Source: Methyloceanibacter sp. (GTDB taxonomy: Bacteria; Pseudomonadota; Alphaproteobacteria; Rhizobiales; Methyloligellaceae). Taken from it: 17,910 nucleotides of DNA. The stretch spans positions 1 to 17,910 of the forward strand of contig JANWJA010000004.1 in NCBI GenBank assembly GCA_025449615.1, in the 5' to 3' direction. A program made the translations under genes and the position numbers. A model generated the notes under the pieces. The model saw only the letters and a list, made by a program, of their open reading frames with translations. It did no database searches and was not told the origin of the DNA. This document shows, one piece after another, positions 1 to 8,006 of this stretch. The stretch's first letter is position 1, and the number at the start of each line of letters is the position of its first letter.

Positions 1-236
1 ACCGCCTCCGGCGCGATGCCTTTTTCATGGCGCGAGTGGGAGAGCTCCTCGCGCACGCGCCCCGCCATGGCGGGTCCGAGATCGGCCTTGATCAGCACCT
101 CTTCCAGCTCGTCGAGAGTCTCCTCGTCGAGCTTTCGTTTGGTCAGCACCGAGGCGACATTGCCGGTCAACGAAGCTGAGGTCCGCGCGAGCCCTTGGCG
201 AAGCTGCGCGAACCAGCCCTGCGTCTCTTCGCTCAT
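1..236 (-). CDS. ftsY: Signal recognition particle receptor FtsY, N-terminal part (cut by window edge)
   Basis: The minus-strand frame from the ATG at 236-234 to the window edge gives about 78 residues beginning MSEETQGWFAQLRQGL. The following TKRKLDEETLDELEEVL and KADLGPAMA stretches are the helical N domain that precedes the GTPase domain in SRP-type GTPases. FtsY is the membrane-associated receptor that docks Ffh-ribosome complexes at the translocon. The GTPase domain lies outside the window, so the assignment rests on the N domain and on the position after mtaB. The start overlaps the mtaB stop as ATGA, which fixes it and implies translational coupling. No acidic A domain precedes the N domain, so this is a short FtsY, as in many alphaproteobacteria. 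Its partner gene ffh lies about 8 kb away on the other strand. Confidence 0.88.
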   Translation of the reverse strand, partial: MSEETQGWFAQLRQGLARTSASLTGNVASVLTKRKLDEETLDELEEVLIKADLGPAMAGRVREELSHSRHEKGIAPEA

Positions 237-1486
237 GTTTGGACGACCGCCAGCAGCGCAGCGCCGTCATGGCCGTTGACGACAGCATCGACGATGTGGC
301 CCGCGCCTTGTGCCTCGATCTTGACCGCCGTGAAATCCGCCGCGCGACCTTGGCCGTCGCTCTCCATCAGCACTTGAATCCGGCGGCCTTGCGCGCTCGC
401 GAGATGCGCCTTCAGTGCGGCAACACCCTTCTCCCGGAGCGCAGCCGCGCGTGCCGCGATCACCCCGCCGTTAAGCTGGCGCATGCGCGCAGCCGGCGTC
501 CCGGGCCTTGCCGAAAACGGAAATACATGGAGGAAGGTGAGTCCGCAATCGTCGACCAGCGACATGGAATTGGCGAACATCGCTTCCGTCTCCGTGGGGA
601 AGCCCGCAATCAGATCGGCGCCAAAGACAATGTCAGGTCGGAGACGCTGCGCCGTCTCGCAGAACTTTACCGACTCCTCGCGCGAATGCCGGCGCTTCAT
701 GCGCTTCAGGGTGAGATCGTCGCCGGCTTGCAGCGACAGATGCAGATGCGGCATCAACCGCTCTTCCTCGGCGATGGCGCGATAGAGATCGTCGTCAGCC
801 TCGACCGAGTCGATCGAGGACAACCGCAAGCGCTTCAGCTCCGGCACCAGCACCAACACCTTCCGCACAAGTTTGCCCAGCGTCATCTCGCCGGGAAGAT
901 CGGCGCCATAGGCGGTAATATCGACCCCCGTCAGCACGATCTCGGCATAGCCGTTCTCTGCGAGCCTCCGCACTTGCGCGACCACTTCGCCGGCCGGCAC
1001 CGAGCGCGACGGCCCGCGGCCATACGGAATGATGCAGAAGGTGCAGCGATGATCGCAGCCATTTTGAATCTGCACATAGGCCCGCGCCTGCGCGCCGAAG
1101 CCCTCGATCATGTGCAGCGCCGTCTCCCTCACCGACATGATGTCGTTGACGTTGACCCGCTCCGTGTCGCTCGCGCCAAGCTCCCGAAACGTGCCGCACT
1201 CGGTCTTCTCTTGATTGCCGATGACGTGATCGACTTCCGCCATCTCGGCGAAGTGGCCAGGATCGATCTGCGCCGCGCAACCTGTGACCACGATCTTCGC
1301 ATCTGGTCGCGCGCGGCGGGCTTTGCGGATCGCCTGCCGCGCCTGGCGCACGGCCTCCGCCGTCACCGCGCAGGTATTGAAGATCACCGCGTCCTCGAGC
1401 CCTGCGTTCTCGGCATGGCTCCGCATCACCTCGGATTCATAGGCGTTGAGGCGGCAACCGAAGGTGATGATTTCAATCTTCGACAT
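233..1486 (-). CDS. mtaB: tRNA t6A37 methylthiotransferase MtaB (radical SAM)
   Basis: This 417-residue protein has the methylthiotransferase layout. The N-terminal UPF0004 domain carries cluster-binding Cys11 (FGCRLN), Cys39 (NTCAVT) and Cys70 (TGCAA). The radical SAM domain carries C144-x3-C148-x2-C151 (GCDHRCTFC), and a C-terminal TRAM-like segment follows. The FGCRLNAYESE opening and the length fit MtaB better than MiaB, which makes ms2i6A, or RimO, which modifies ribosomal protein uS12. MtaB adds a methylthio group to t6A37 in tRNAs reading ANN codons, using two [4Fe-4S] clusters and SAM in the cytoplasm. It sits 23 bp after dapF and overlaps ftsY by 4 bp, so the three genes are probably one transcript. 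A long open frame on the opposite strand is a shadow. Confidence 0.93.
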   Translation of the reverse strand: MSKIEIITFGCRLNAYESEVMRSHAENAGLEDAVIFNTCAVTAEAVRQARQAIRKARRARPDAKIVVTGCAAQIDPGHFAEMAEVDHVIGNQEKTECGTFRELGASDTERVNVNDIMSVRETALHMIEGFGAQARAYVQIQNGCDHRCTFCIIPYGRGPSRSVPAGEVVAQVRRLAENGYAEIVLTGVDITAYGADLPGEMTLGKLVRKVLVLVPELKRLRLSSIDSVEADDDLYRAIAEEERLMPHLHLSLQAGDDLTLKRMKRRHSREESVKFCETAQRLRPDIVFGADLIAGFPTETEAMFANSMSLVDDCGLTFLHVFPFSARPGTPAARMRQLNGGVIAARAAALREKGVAALKAHLASAQGRRIQVLMESDGQGRAADFTAVKIEAQGAGHIVDAVVNGHDGAALLAVVQT

Positions 1487-1509
1487 GATCGGCTTCTAAC
1501 ACGAAATAT

Positions 1510-2355
1510 CTAGAGCAGCGAGGCCGGCAAGGTGCCCTCAAAATCCAGCGAATACGGCCCTGTCATCAGGATATGCCCGTCGCTCTCCCGCCACTCGATC
1601 AGGAGATCCCCGCCGGGCAGTGCAACCTTAACCTTGCGACCGGCGCGCTTCAGCCTGGCAGCCGCGACTGCGACGGCGCAGGCCGCCGTGCCGCAAGCCT
1701 GCGTCAGCCCTGCGCCGCGCTCCCAGGTGCGTAATTTCAAAGCATCCGGTGCCGTCACCTGCGCCAGCGAAATATTGGCGCGCTCGGGGAATAGCGGGTG
1801 ATGCTCCAGCATCGGCCCGAACCGCGCGAGATCGTACGCGTCCACATCATCCACGAAAAAGATGCAATGCGGATTGCCGACATTGACCACCGACGGCGAG
1901 TGCAGCACCGGCGCATCGATTGGCCCGACTTGCAGCTCGATATAGCGCGTATCGGCGAACGGCTCGGCGAGCGGGATGTCCTGCCAGTCGAACCGCGGCG
2001 CGCCCATATCGACGGTCACCGTCCCGCCTTTGTTGACGGTCGCATCGAGCACGCCGGCTTGCGTCTCGACTTTCACGTCCGCGCGTCCGCGCTCCTCAGC
2101 CACCAACGCCGCCACGCAGCGCGCGGCGTTGCCGCAAGCAGCGACCTCGCCGCCATCGGCATTCCAGATCCGCATGAACACATCGGCCTCTTTCGAGGGC
2201 TCGAGCGCGATCAGCTGGTCGCAGCCGATCCCTGCCTCGCGGTCGGCAATCGCCTTGACGAATTCCGTCCCAAGCGAAAGCGGCCGCGCACGGCCATCCA
2301 GCACGACGAAGTCGTTGCCGAGCCCGTTCATCTTGCGGAACTTAGTCTCACTCAT
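1510..2355 (-). CDS. dapF: Diaminopimelate epimerase DapF
   Basis: DapF interconverts LL- and meso-diaminopimelate for lysine and peptidoglycan synthesis in the cytoplasm. Both active-site cysteines are present in their usual motifs: Cys74 in AACGNAARC and Cys221 in TQACGTAACA. The NGLGNDF motif is near the start, and NVGNPHCIFF lies at 158-167. I start at the ATG at 2355-2353 (MSETKFRKMNGLGND, 281 residues), the normal family length. The frame is open for 31 more codons upstream, but that extension crosses the promoter-like region and matches nothing in the family. DapF is the first gene of the dapF-mtaB-ftsY operon and is divergent from the cupin gene at 2447. Confidence 0.95.
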   Translation of the reverse strand: MSETKFRKMNGLGNDFVVLDGRARPLSLGTEFVKAIADREAGIGCDQLIALEPSKEADVFMRIWNADGGEVAACGNAARCVAALVAEERGRADVKVETQAGVLDATVNKGGTVTVDMGAPRFDWQDIPLAEPFADTRYIELQVGPIDAPVLHSPSVVNVGNPHCIFFVDDVDAYDLARFGPMLEHHPLFPERANISLAQVTAPDALKLRTWERGAGLTQACGTAACAVAVAAARLKRAGRKVKVALPGGDLLIEWRESDGHILMTGPYSLDFEGTLPASLL

Positions 2356-2385
2356 CTGGCATCTCAGAAGGAAAGCTTTTGCAAG

Positions 2386-2416
2386 ATTATATGGGCGATA
2401 GGGCGTGGATTGCCAA
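2386..2416 (-). promoter_or_regulatory. Candidate sigma70-type promoter for dapF-mtaB-ftsY
   Basis: On the minus strand TTGGCA (2416-2411) and a perfect TATAAT (2391-2386) are separated by 19 bp. That spacing is longer than the ideal 17, but the -10 is exact. Transcription would begin near 2379, about 23 nt before the dapF ATG. The region lies in the 91-bp divergent gap between dapF and the cupin gene. The call rests on consensus match only. Confidence 0.42.
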
Positions 2417-2446
2417 TTATTCAGGTCCCGCATAAGATCGCCCGCC

Positions 2447-2995
2447 ATGAAAAATGATATCTTGGAAGTGACCTTGGCGGAAGCGGTCCGCGATCAGCAG
2501 ACCGTCACGGATTCGGGCGTCTCGACCGTGCCTCTCATCGAAGGCGTCAGCTTTCGTGAAACAGTCACCCAGCACGACGATCGTGGCACGCTGGTCGAAC
2601 TCTATGACATGCGTTGGACTTGGCATCCGGAACCACTGCTATATGTCTATTCCTTCACCCTCGAGCCTGGCGTGGTGAAAGGGTGGGCCTTGCATAAGGA
2701 ACATGAGGACCGCTACTTCGTCATCGAAGGCAAAATGGAGGTCGTGATGTTCGATCCGCGCCATGACTCCTCCACCTACGGCAAGGTTTCTCGGATTGTG
2801 CTGTCTTCCGATCGTCCGCGCTTGATGAATATCCCCCGCTTTGTCTGGCATGCCGATCACAATTTTACAGCGGAGCCGACGCGCGGGATCAACTTCCCGA
2901 CCACCTGCTACAACCATGCCAGCCCCGACAAATATCGGCTGCCGATCGATACTCCGCTCATTCCAGTTAAGTTCGAAGGAGCCAAGGGCTGGTGA
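2447..2995 (+). CDS. RmlC-like cupin (dTDP-4-dehydrorhamnose 3,5-epimerase-like) protein
   Basis: This is a 182-residue single-cupin protein. The segment GVVKGWALHKEHEDRY (75-90), then EGKMEVVMFDPR (94-105) and SSTYGK (108-113), follows the RmlC pattern of a GxxxGxxxH block, a D-x-R strand and SPTFG. His83 lines up with the catalytic base His of RmlC. The usual Lys of the QGK motif looks replaced by Arg89, and the C-terminal catalytic Tyr is not obvious. A nucleotide-sugar epimerase or isomerase, or a non-catalytic relative, is therefore possible. I chose the ATG at 2447; a GTG at 2405 would add 14 residues unlike the family. It overlaps the glycosyltransferase start as GTGA, which suggests coupled translation and a shared role in a surface glycan. 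The substrate cannot be read from the sequence. Confidence 0.78.
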   Translation: MKNDILEVTLAEAVRDQQTVTDSGVSTVPLIEGVSFRETVTQHDDRGTLVELYDMRWTWHPEPLLYVYSFTLEPGVVKGWALHKEHEDRYFVIEGKMEVVMFDPRHDSSTYGKVSRIVLSSDRPRLMNIPRFVWHADHNFTAEPTRGINFPTTCYNHASPDKYRLPIDTPLIPVKFEGAKGW

Positions 2996-4041
2996 GCCCG
3001 CGCTTCACGGTGTTAATGCCGACGCATTATCGGCCTGACGTCATCGGCTTTGCTATCCAGTCGGTCCTTAATCAAACCGAAACCGACTTTGAACTCTTCA
3101 TTGTTGGCGACGGAGCGTGGCCGGAGACGTCGGCAGTCGTCCATCGTTTCACCGACCCTCGCATTCGCTGGTTCGATCTGCCGAAGGCGCCGGGCTACGG
3201 CTACGCCAACCGCAACATCGCGCTGCGCGAGTCTCGTGGTGAGCTCATTGCCTTCGCCGCTGATGACGATCTGATGTTTCCTGATCACTTGGCATTGCAC
3301 GGCGCAGTGCTTGAGCATCCGTCCATCCGCTGGGCATATTCCCGCGCGCTATGGGTGTCGTCCGACGGGGTCGCCGCCCCCGATCTCACCAATCTGCTTT
3401 TTGCCGACGAGCGAGATCATTTCGCTAAACGGAACACGCTATGCGCCGGGTCTGTCGTCTTTCGCGCCGACGCTTTTCCGAGCCGCGAATCCATTCCGGC
3501 GCACGTCCCGAGAGGCGGCGATTGGGTCATGTTCAAGCAACTGCTCGCAAACTACGGGCTGGCCGCGATGGCGTCCATTCGCGCTCCGACCGTGCTGCAC
3601 TTCAAGGCTGGTCAGAAAGAACTTCGGCACTCTGACTTCGCTCAACTTGAGGCCTTTCTGACAATTGCCGATCACGCCGCCTGGTGGCCCGAAATCTTGC
3701 GGCCATTCGTCCCGGACGGAACGCCGCCACAGGCCATCTACGCCGAGATGCTGACCAGTCCCGGCGGACCCGCTTCGATGCGCGATGCTGCGCGTGATGT
3801 TGTTAATCGCATTGCCCTGAACAGTCTGATCTCGCAACTTGAATCCGAAGGTCGCCGCCAACGGCACCGCCCTGGTACCTTTCGCTCGGCGGACGCCACG
3901 GACCTGGCAAAATCGAATGCAGCACTTCGTGCAAAGCTTGCAGCACTCCGCTCCAGCACAAGCTGGCGATTGACGCGGCCGCTCCGCGCGCTTGCGCGCC
4001 TGTTCGCACGACCCTCCTCTAAGCAGCGCGAGAGAGACTAG
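2992..4041 (+). CDS. Glycosyltransferase family 2 protein
   Basis: This 349-residue protein has a GT-A fold N-terminus. It opens with FTVLMPTHYRPD, followed by SVLNQT (24-29) and FIVGDG (36-41). The metal/nucleotide-binding acidic motif is AADDDLMF, with Asp91-93. It should transfer a sugar from a nucleotide-sugar donor to a glycan, lipid or protein acceptor at the cytoplasmic face; donor and acceptor are unknown. The C-terminus has a short predicted coiled coil (about 299-322), then STSWRLTRPLR and a basic tail, an ending common in O-antigen and exopolysaccharide glycosyltransferases. It starts with GTG overlapping the cupin stop (GTGA), with a GAAGGAG Shine-Dalgarno about 10 nt upstream. 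The stop shares a CTAG tetranucleotide with the stop of the convergent MFS gene. Confidence 0.87.
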   Translation: MSPRFTVLMPTHYRPDVIGFAIQSVLNQTETDFELFIVGDGAWPETSAVVHRFTDPRIRWFDLPKAPGYGYANRNIALRESRGELIAFAADDDLMFPDHLALHGAVLEHPSIRWAYSRALWVSSDGVAAPDLTNLLFADERDHFAKRNTLCAGSVVFRADAFPSRESIPAHVPRGGDWVMFKQLLANYGLAAMASIRAPTVLHFKAGQKELRHSDFAQLEAFLTIADHAAWWPEILRPFVPDGTPPQAIYAEMLTSPGGPASMRDAARDVVNRIALNSLISQLESEGRRQRHRPGTFRSADATDLAKSNAALRAKLAALRSSTSWRLTRPLRALARLFARPSSKQRERD

Positions 4042-5234
4042 CCGGTGGATTTGCTGGCGTGCGAAATCAGAAAGGCGATGAAGGCCGCCGCCGCGAAGGC
4101 AGCGCCGGCCTCGAAGGTCGCCTCGGGTCCGATTCTGTCCCAAAGCACGCCGGCGACCAGGCTCGCAACAAGTGTCGCCACACCTAGAACCAGGCCGAAC
4201 AGACCGAAGGCCGTGCCCCTAAGCCGCTCGGGTGCCGCCCCGGCAATCAGGGCAGAAAGCACGCCCTGGGTTAGGCCCATATGCAGCCCCCAGAGGCCGA
4301 TCCCAATAAAGATGCCAACTAGCGAGCCGGCCAGCGCCAGCACCAGGTCCGCCACGATCAGCACCGCAAGGCCGAGCAGCAGCAGCGGCCGCGCCCCGAT
4401 CCGATCCTGCAAGCGTCCCGCCGGGTAGGCCGTGAGCGCGAAAACGAGGCTCATGATCCCGATCACCGCAGGGGTCCAGGCGAGCGCGAGCCCCGCATCA
4501 TGCGCCCGGATGACGAGGAAGGCCTCGCTGAATCGCGCCAGCGTGAAGATCGCGCCGGCGCCGACCACGACCCAATAGGCGGCGCTGAGTTTGCCCAGCT
4601 CCTTCCATTCGAGCGGCGCTTTGGCCCTCTTCTTCGGCAGCGCCCGCTCGCTCACCCCGAACACCAGCACCAGCACCGCGATGATTGCCGGGATCACCGC
4701 GAACCACAGCACCGCGCGGATGTCGTCGTTGAAGAGAAACATCAGCCCGATCGCGAGCAACGGTCCGATCGTCGCCCCGATCGTATCGAGCGATTGTCGC
4801 AAGCCGAACGCCGCGCCTTGCGCCTCGATCGGGGTGATATCGGCGATCAGCGCGTCGCGCGGCGCGGTGCGGATGCCTTTGCCGATGCGGTCGACGAAAC
4901 GCGCGAACAGCACGAGCCCGATGGAGTCGGCCAGCGGGAACAGCGGCTTGGTCGCGGCCGCGAGCGAATAGCCGGCGACGACGATAGCTTTCCGCTTGCC
5001 GAGCGCGTCGGAGAGCCAGCCGGAGAACACCCGGGTAATCTGCGCGGTCGCTTCCGCGATGCCCTCGATCAGCCCCAGCGCTGCTGCGCTCGCGCCGAGA
5101 TTGACCACGAGGAACAGCGGCAGGAGCCCGTGCACCAACTCGGAGGAGATATCCATGAACAGCGATGTCAGCCCCAGCGCCCAGATCGCCCGGGGCAGCT
5201 CCCGGCTCGTTGTCGCGCGCGCTCCTGGGGACAT
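4038..5234 (-). CDS. MFS transporter
   Basis: This 398-residue hydrophobic protein has about 12 likely transmembrane helices in two halves. The cytoplasmic loop 2-3 carries the MFS signature SGWLSDALGKRK (71-82). DRIGKGIRTAPRDA (115-128) is a conserved block of an uncharacterised bacterial MFS subfamily often annotated simply as efflux or general MFS. MSPGARATTSRELPR is a short cytoplasmic N-terminus. It probably exports or imports a small molecule using the proton gradient, but the substrate cannot be inferred. The gene is convergent with the glycosyltransferase (4-bp overlap of stops) and divergent from the amidase, so it is likely transcribed alone. A TATAAC hexamer at 5286-5281 could be its -10, but no matching -35 is seen. 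Confidence 0.88.
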   Translation of the reverse strand: MSPGARATTSRELPRAIWALGLTSLFMDISSELVHGLLPLFLVVNLGASAAALGLIEGIAEATAQITRVFSGWLSDALGKRKAIVVAGYSLAAATKPLFPLADSIGLVLFARFVDRIGKGIRTAPRDALIADITPIEAQGAAFGLRQSLDTIGATIGPLLAIGLMFLFNDDIRAVLWFAVIPAIIAVLVLVFGVSERALPKKRAKAPLEWKELGKLSAAYWVVVGAGAIFTLARFSEAFLVIRAHDAGLALAWTPAVIGIMSLVFALTAYPAGRLQDRIGARPLLLLGLAVLIVADLVLALAGSLVGIFIGIGLWGLHMGLTQGVLSALIAGAAPERLRGTAFGLFGLVLGVATLVASLVAGVLWDRIGPEATFEAGAAFAAAAFIAFLISHASKSTG

Positions 5235-5333
5235 TCTTGGCTACTCTCATATGCGGGCTCGCCCGCCGCTCGAAGACGCTGTTATATGGCGTTCGGCAAC
5301 AATGAAACCAGCTTCTACAACTTGGATCCGCGA

Positions 5334-6542
5334 ATGATCTCAGTGCCTCTTGAAGATCCTGTCGGCGCCCTGATGCCTCACACGCTAAAGGAGCCGCTGC
5401 TCGGCCGCGACGCCGGGCCGCTCTCCGGCCGCACCTTCATGGTCAAGGATTTGTTCGCCATCGCCGGCCGCAAGGTCTCCAACGGCAATGCCGCCTGGTA
5501 CGCCGAAGCCAAGGGTGCGCCCGCCACCGCCCGCGCCATCCAGTGGCTGCTCGATGCGGGCGCATCGCTCACCGGCATCAATGTCTGCGACGAATTCTTC
5601 TACAGCGTGCTCGGCACCAACATCCATTACGGCACGCCGATCAACGTCAAAGCGAAACGCCACGTCACCGGCGGCTCGTCTTGCGGATCGGCAGCGGCTG
5701 TTGCCGCGAATCTCTGCGACTTCGCGCTCGGCAGCGACACTGGCGGTTCGATCCGAGTGCCCGCCTCGTTCTGCGGACTCTATGGCTTGCGTCCCAGCTT
5801 CGACCGCATCGACAGCTTCGGCGCGACGCCGATGGCGCCGAGCTACGACACGATCGGATTCTTGGCACGCGAAGCAGAGTTGTTCCGCGACGTCGGCCGC
5901 GTCCTTCTCACCGGCGACAAGGTCGAAGCGGACATCAAGCGCCTGATCGTTGCCGAGGACATGTTCGCCCGCGCCGAGACCAGCATGGACCAGGCCATCT
6001 GGCAGGTGTTCTCCAAGATTGGCCGCGGCCTGCCGCAGGCCGAGCGGCAGATCATCGCCGGTGACGATATCGACGACTGGCGCAATGCCTTCCGCGCTAT
6101 TCAGGGCTTCGAGATTCAATCGACGCTGGCCCCCTTTGCCCTGTCGCATCGCGACAGCCTCGCGCCTGCGATCCGCGAGCGGTTCGAGATGGCCGCCAAT
6201 ATCACCCCCGCCGAGGCCGAGGGCGCGCGGGCTGTGCGCGTCGAGGTCACCAAGCGCATGCGTGGGCTGGCTCAGCCCGGTACAATCATCGTCATGCCGA
6301 CAACGACGGAATTCGCGCCGGAGCGCGACATTCCTGACGGCGCCTCCACGGTCGAATTCAGGAGCAAGACGCTCGCCAGCACCTGCCTTGCCGGCCATGC
6401 CGGGCTACCCGAAATCTCGATCCCCGCGGCTGAGGCCTCGGGCTGCCCCGTTGGGCTTTCCTTCATTGGCTGGCCAGGCGGCGACGAAGCTCTGCTCGAT
6501 CTCGCCGTCCGCCTTGAGCCTGTCTTAAGGAACAAGGCCTAG
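5334..6542 (+). CDS. Amidase-signature (AS) family hydrolase
   Basis: This 402-residue enzyme has the complete Ser-cisSer-Lys triad of the amidase-signature family: Lys38 in MVKDLF, Ser115 in TGGSSCGSAAA and Ser139 in GSDTGGSIRVP. The Ser-Ser spacing of 24 is the same as in GatA and FAAH. It should hydrolyse a carboxamide to acid plus ammonia or amine in the cytoplasm. At about 400 residues it resembles stand-alone amidases rather than GatA, and no gatB or gatC is nearby. I start at the ATG at 5334 (MISVPLEDPVGAL), with GGA about 7 nt upstream and an N-terminus like that of relatives. An ATG at 5286 would add 16 residues. The frame is open much farther upstream, but that is antisense to the MFS gene. 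The next gene begins 29 bp downstream behind its own strong Shine-Dalgarno. Confidence 0.88.
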   Translation: MISVPLEDPVGALMPHTLKEPLLGRDAGPLSGRTFMVKDLFAIAGRKVSNGNAAWYAEAKGAPATARAIQWLLDAGASLTGINVCDEFFYSVLGTNIHYGTPINVKAKRHVTGGSSCGSAAAVAANLCDFALGSDTGGSIRVPASFCGLYGLRPSFDRIDSFGATPMAPSYDTIGFLAREAELFRDVGRVLLTGDKVEADIKRLIVAEDMFARAETSMDQAIWQVFSKIGRGLPQAERQIIAGDDIDDWRNAFRAIQGFEIQSTLAPFALSHRDSLAPAIRERFEMAANITPAEAEGARAVRVEVTKRMRGLAQPGTIIVMPTTTEFAPERDIPDGASTVEFRSKTLASTCLAGHAGLPEISIPAAEASGCPVGLSFIGWPGGDEALLDLAVRLEPVLRNKA

Positions 6543-6571
6543 ATTTCCTCGTTGATTGGGCGAGGAAAGCC

Positions 6572-7993
6572 GTGAAAAGCCTGACATTTCCCTATGGCGT
6601 CGGTTTCAGATCGCTCGAGAGCGAGACGCGGGCGCCTGTCCCGCTTCGCGTTGAGGGCGCGCTTCCGCCTTGGCTCCAAGGCACGCTCATCCGCACCGGC
6701 CCATCCAAATTCGAGGTAGGAGACCGAACCTATAATCATTGGTTCGACGGGCTCGCGATGCTGCATCGCTTTGCCTTTGCGAATGGCGCCGTCACCTATA
6801 TGAGCCGCTTCCTCGAGGGCGACGCCTTCCGCGCCGCCAAGAGCACCGGCAAGATTTCCTACGCCGAATTCGCCACCGACCCTTGTCGCACTCTGTTCGG
6901 CCGCGTCGCTTCCTGGTTCGATCCGCGCTTCACCGACAATTGCTGCGTCAACGTCATGGACTATGGCGGCAGGATCGTCGCCTTCACAGAGACGACGCTG
7001 CCGATGCGCTTCGATCCGGCGACGCTCGCCACACTCGGCGTGTTCGCCTACGACAAGGCGTTGTCGGGCCAGGTCTCCACCGCGCACGCGCATTACGATG
7101 CGGCGCGCAAGCGTCACTACAACTATGTCGTTTCGTTCGGCCTCCACAGCGTCTATCGGCTGATCGAAGTGATTGATTGCGGTTCGCAGAAGGTCGTCGC
7201 CGAAATTCCCGTCGATCGCCCTTCTTATATGCACTCTTTCGGCATGACGGAACGTCACCTCGTCCTCGTCGAATTCCCCATCGTGGTGAGCGCGCTCGAG
7301 CTGAAATTCTCCGGCAAGCCGTTCATTCAGAATTACAGTTGGCTGCCCGAGCGCGGGCTGAAATTCCACCTCATCGAGAAGGACAGCGGCAAGGTCACAA
7401 CGGTCACGTACGCCGAACCATGCTTCGCCTTCCATCATGTCAACGCCTTTGAAGATGGCAATGGTCTTGCGATCGATTTGATCGCCTATGAAGACTCCTC
7501 AATCATCGATCAACTTTATCTCGCCAGGCTCCGTGCCGGCTTGGCCGTCACCGCGACAGGCACGCTGACGCGCTTTACTGTGCCGCTCGATGGCGGTGCG
7601 GTGAAACGCGAGATCCTGGCGCCCGCCTCAATCGAGCTGCCGCGCATCAACTACGAGTCGCACGCCGGCAAGCCCTATCGCTATGTCTGGGGCACCGGCA
7701 TCGAGACCGAAGGCAATTTTCTCGACTCCATCGTCAAGATCGACCTCGACGCACGCACCCTGGCGCGCTGGTTCGAGAACGGCCTCTATCCGGGCGAGCC
7801 GGTCTTCGTGCCGGCGCCCGGAGCCAAAGCCGAAGATGAGGGCGTGCTGCTCTCGATCGTGCTCGATATCGAGAAGGATCGCTCATCTCTCCTCGTGCTC
7901 GATGCGGCGCATTTGACCGAGCTGGCCCGCGCCGAAGCCCCCCACCCCATCCCCTTCCATTTTCACGGCAATTACTTTGCCGGCGCCTATTAA
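6572..7993 (+). CDS. Carotenoid cleavage oxygenase (RPE65/BCO/CCD family)
   Basis: This 473-residue protein has the features of non-heme iron carotenoid oxygenases. The iron ligands are expected from the AHAH motif (172-174), His221 in YMHSFGMT, the HH pair at 288-289 in FAFHHVNAFE, and His465 in PFHFHGNYF. The N-terminal LPPWLQGTLIRTGP and HWFDGLAMLHRF blocks are also typical. These enzymes split a conjugated double bond of a carotenoid or apocarotenoid with O2, giving aldehydes such as retinal or apocarotenals. The sequence resembles the animal BCO/NinaB branch more than the plant NCED branch, but bond specificity cannot be read. It begins with GTG at 6572 behind GAGGAAAG. It follows the amidase by 29 bp, so co-transcription is likely. 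No carotenoid synthesis or rhodopsin gene is in the window. Confidence 0.92.
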   Translation: MKSLTFPYGVGFRSLESETRAPVPLRVEGALPPWLQGTLIRTGPSKFEVGDRTYNHWFDGLAMLHRFAFANGAVTYMSRFLEGDAFRAAKSTGKISYAEFATDPCRTLFGRVASWFDPRFTDNCCVNVMDYGGRIVAFTETTLPMRFDPATLATLGVFAYDKALSGQVSTAHAHYDAARKRHYNYVVSFGLHSVYRLIEVIDCGSQKVVAEIPVDRPSYMHSFGMTERHLVLVEFPIVVSALELKFSGKPFIQNYSWLPERGLKFHLIEKDSGKVTTVTYAEPCFAFHHVNAFEDGNGLAIDLIAYEDSSIIDQLYLARLRAGLAVTATGTLTRFTVPLDGGAVKREILAPASIELPRINYESHAGKPYRYVWGTGIETEGNFLDSIVKIDLDARTLARWFENGLYPGEPVFVPAPGAKAEDEGVLLSIVLDIEKDRSSLLVLDAAHLTELARAEAPHPIPFHFHGNYFAGAY

Positions 7994-8006
7994 AGCTTCT
8001 CCCGGC

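Noticed and set aside
239..1513. 424-codon open frame on the plus strand opposite mtaB
   Set aside because: It is antisense to a gene with complete catalytic motifs. Its product is Arg/His/Asp-rich without any domain, the normal shadow of a GC-rich gene.
2356..2448. 31-codon N-terminal extension of dapF
   Set aside because: The family starts at the MSETKFRKMNGLGND methionine. The extension covers a promoter-like TTGGCA/TATAAT pair.
4500..5285. Long upstream in-frame extension of the amidase
   Set aside because: The extension lies antisense to the MFS transporter and encodes Arg/Gln/Asp-rich shadow sequence; amidase homology begins near 5334.
5385..6398. 337-codon minus-strand frame opposite the amidase
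   Set aside because: The amidase strand has the full Ser-cisSer-Lys triad. The antisense product is low-complexity Gly/Ala/Arg with no recognisable fold.
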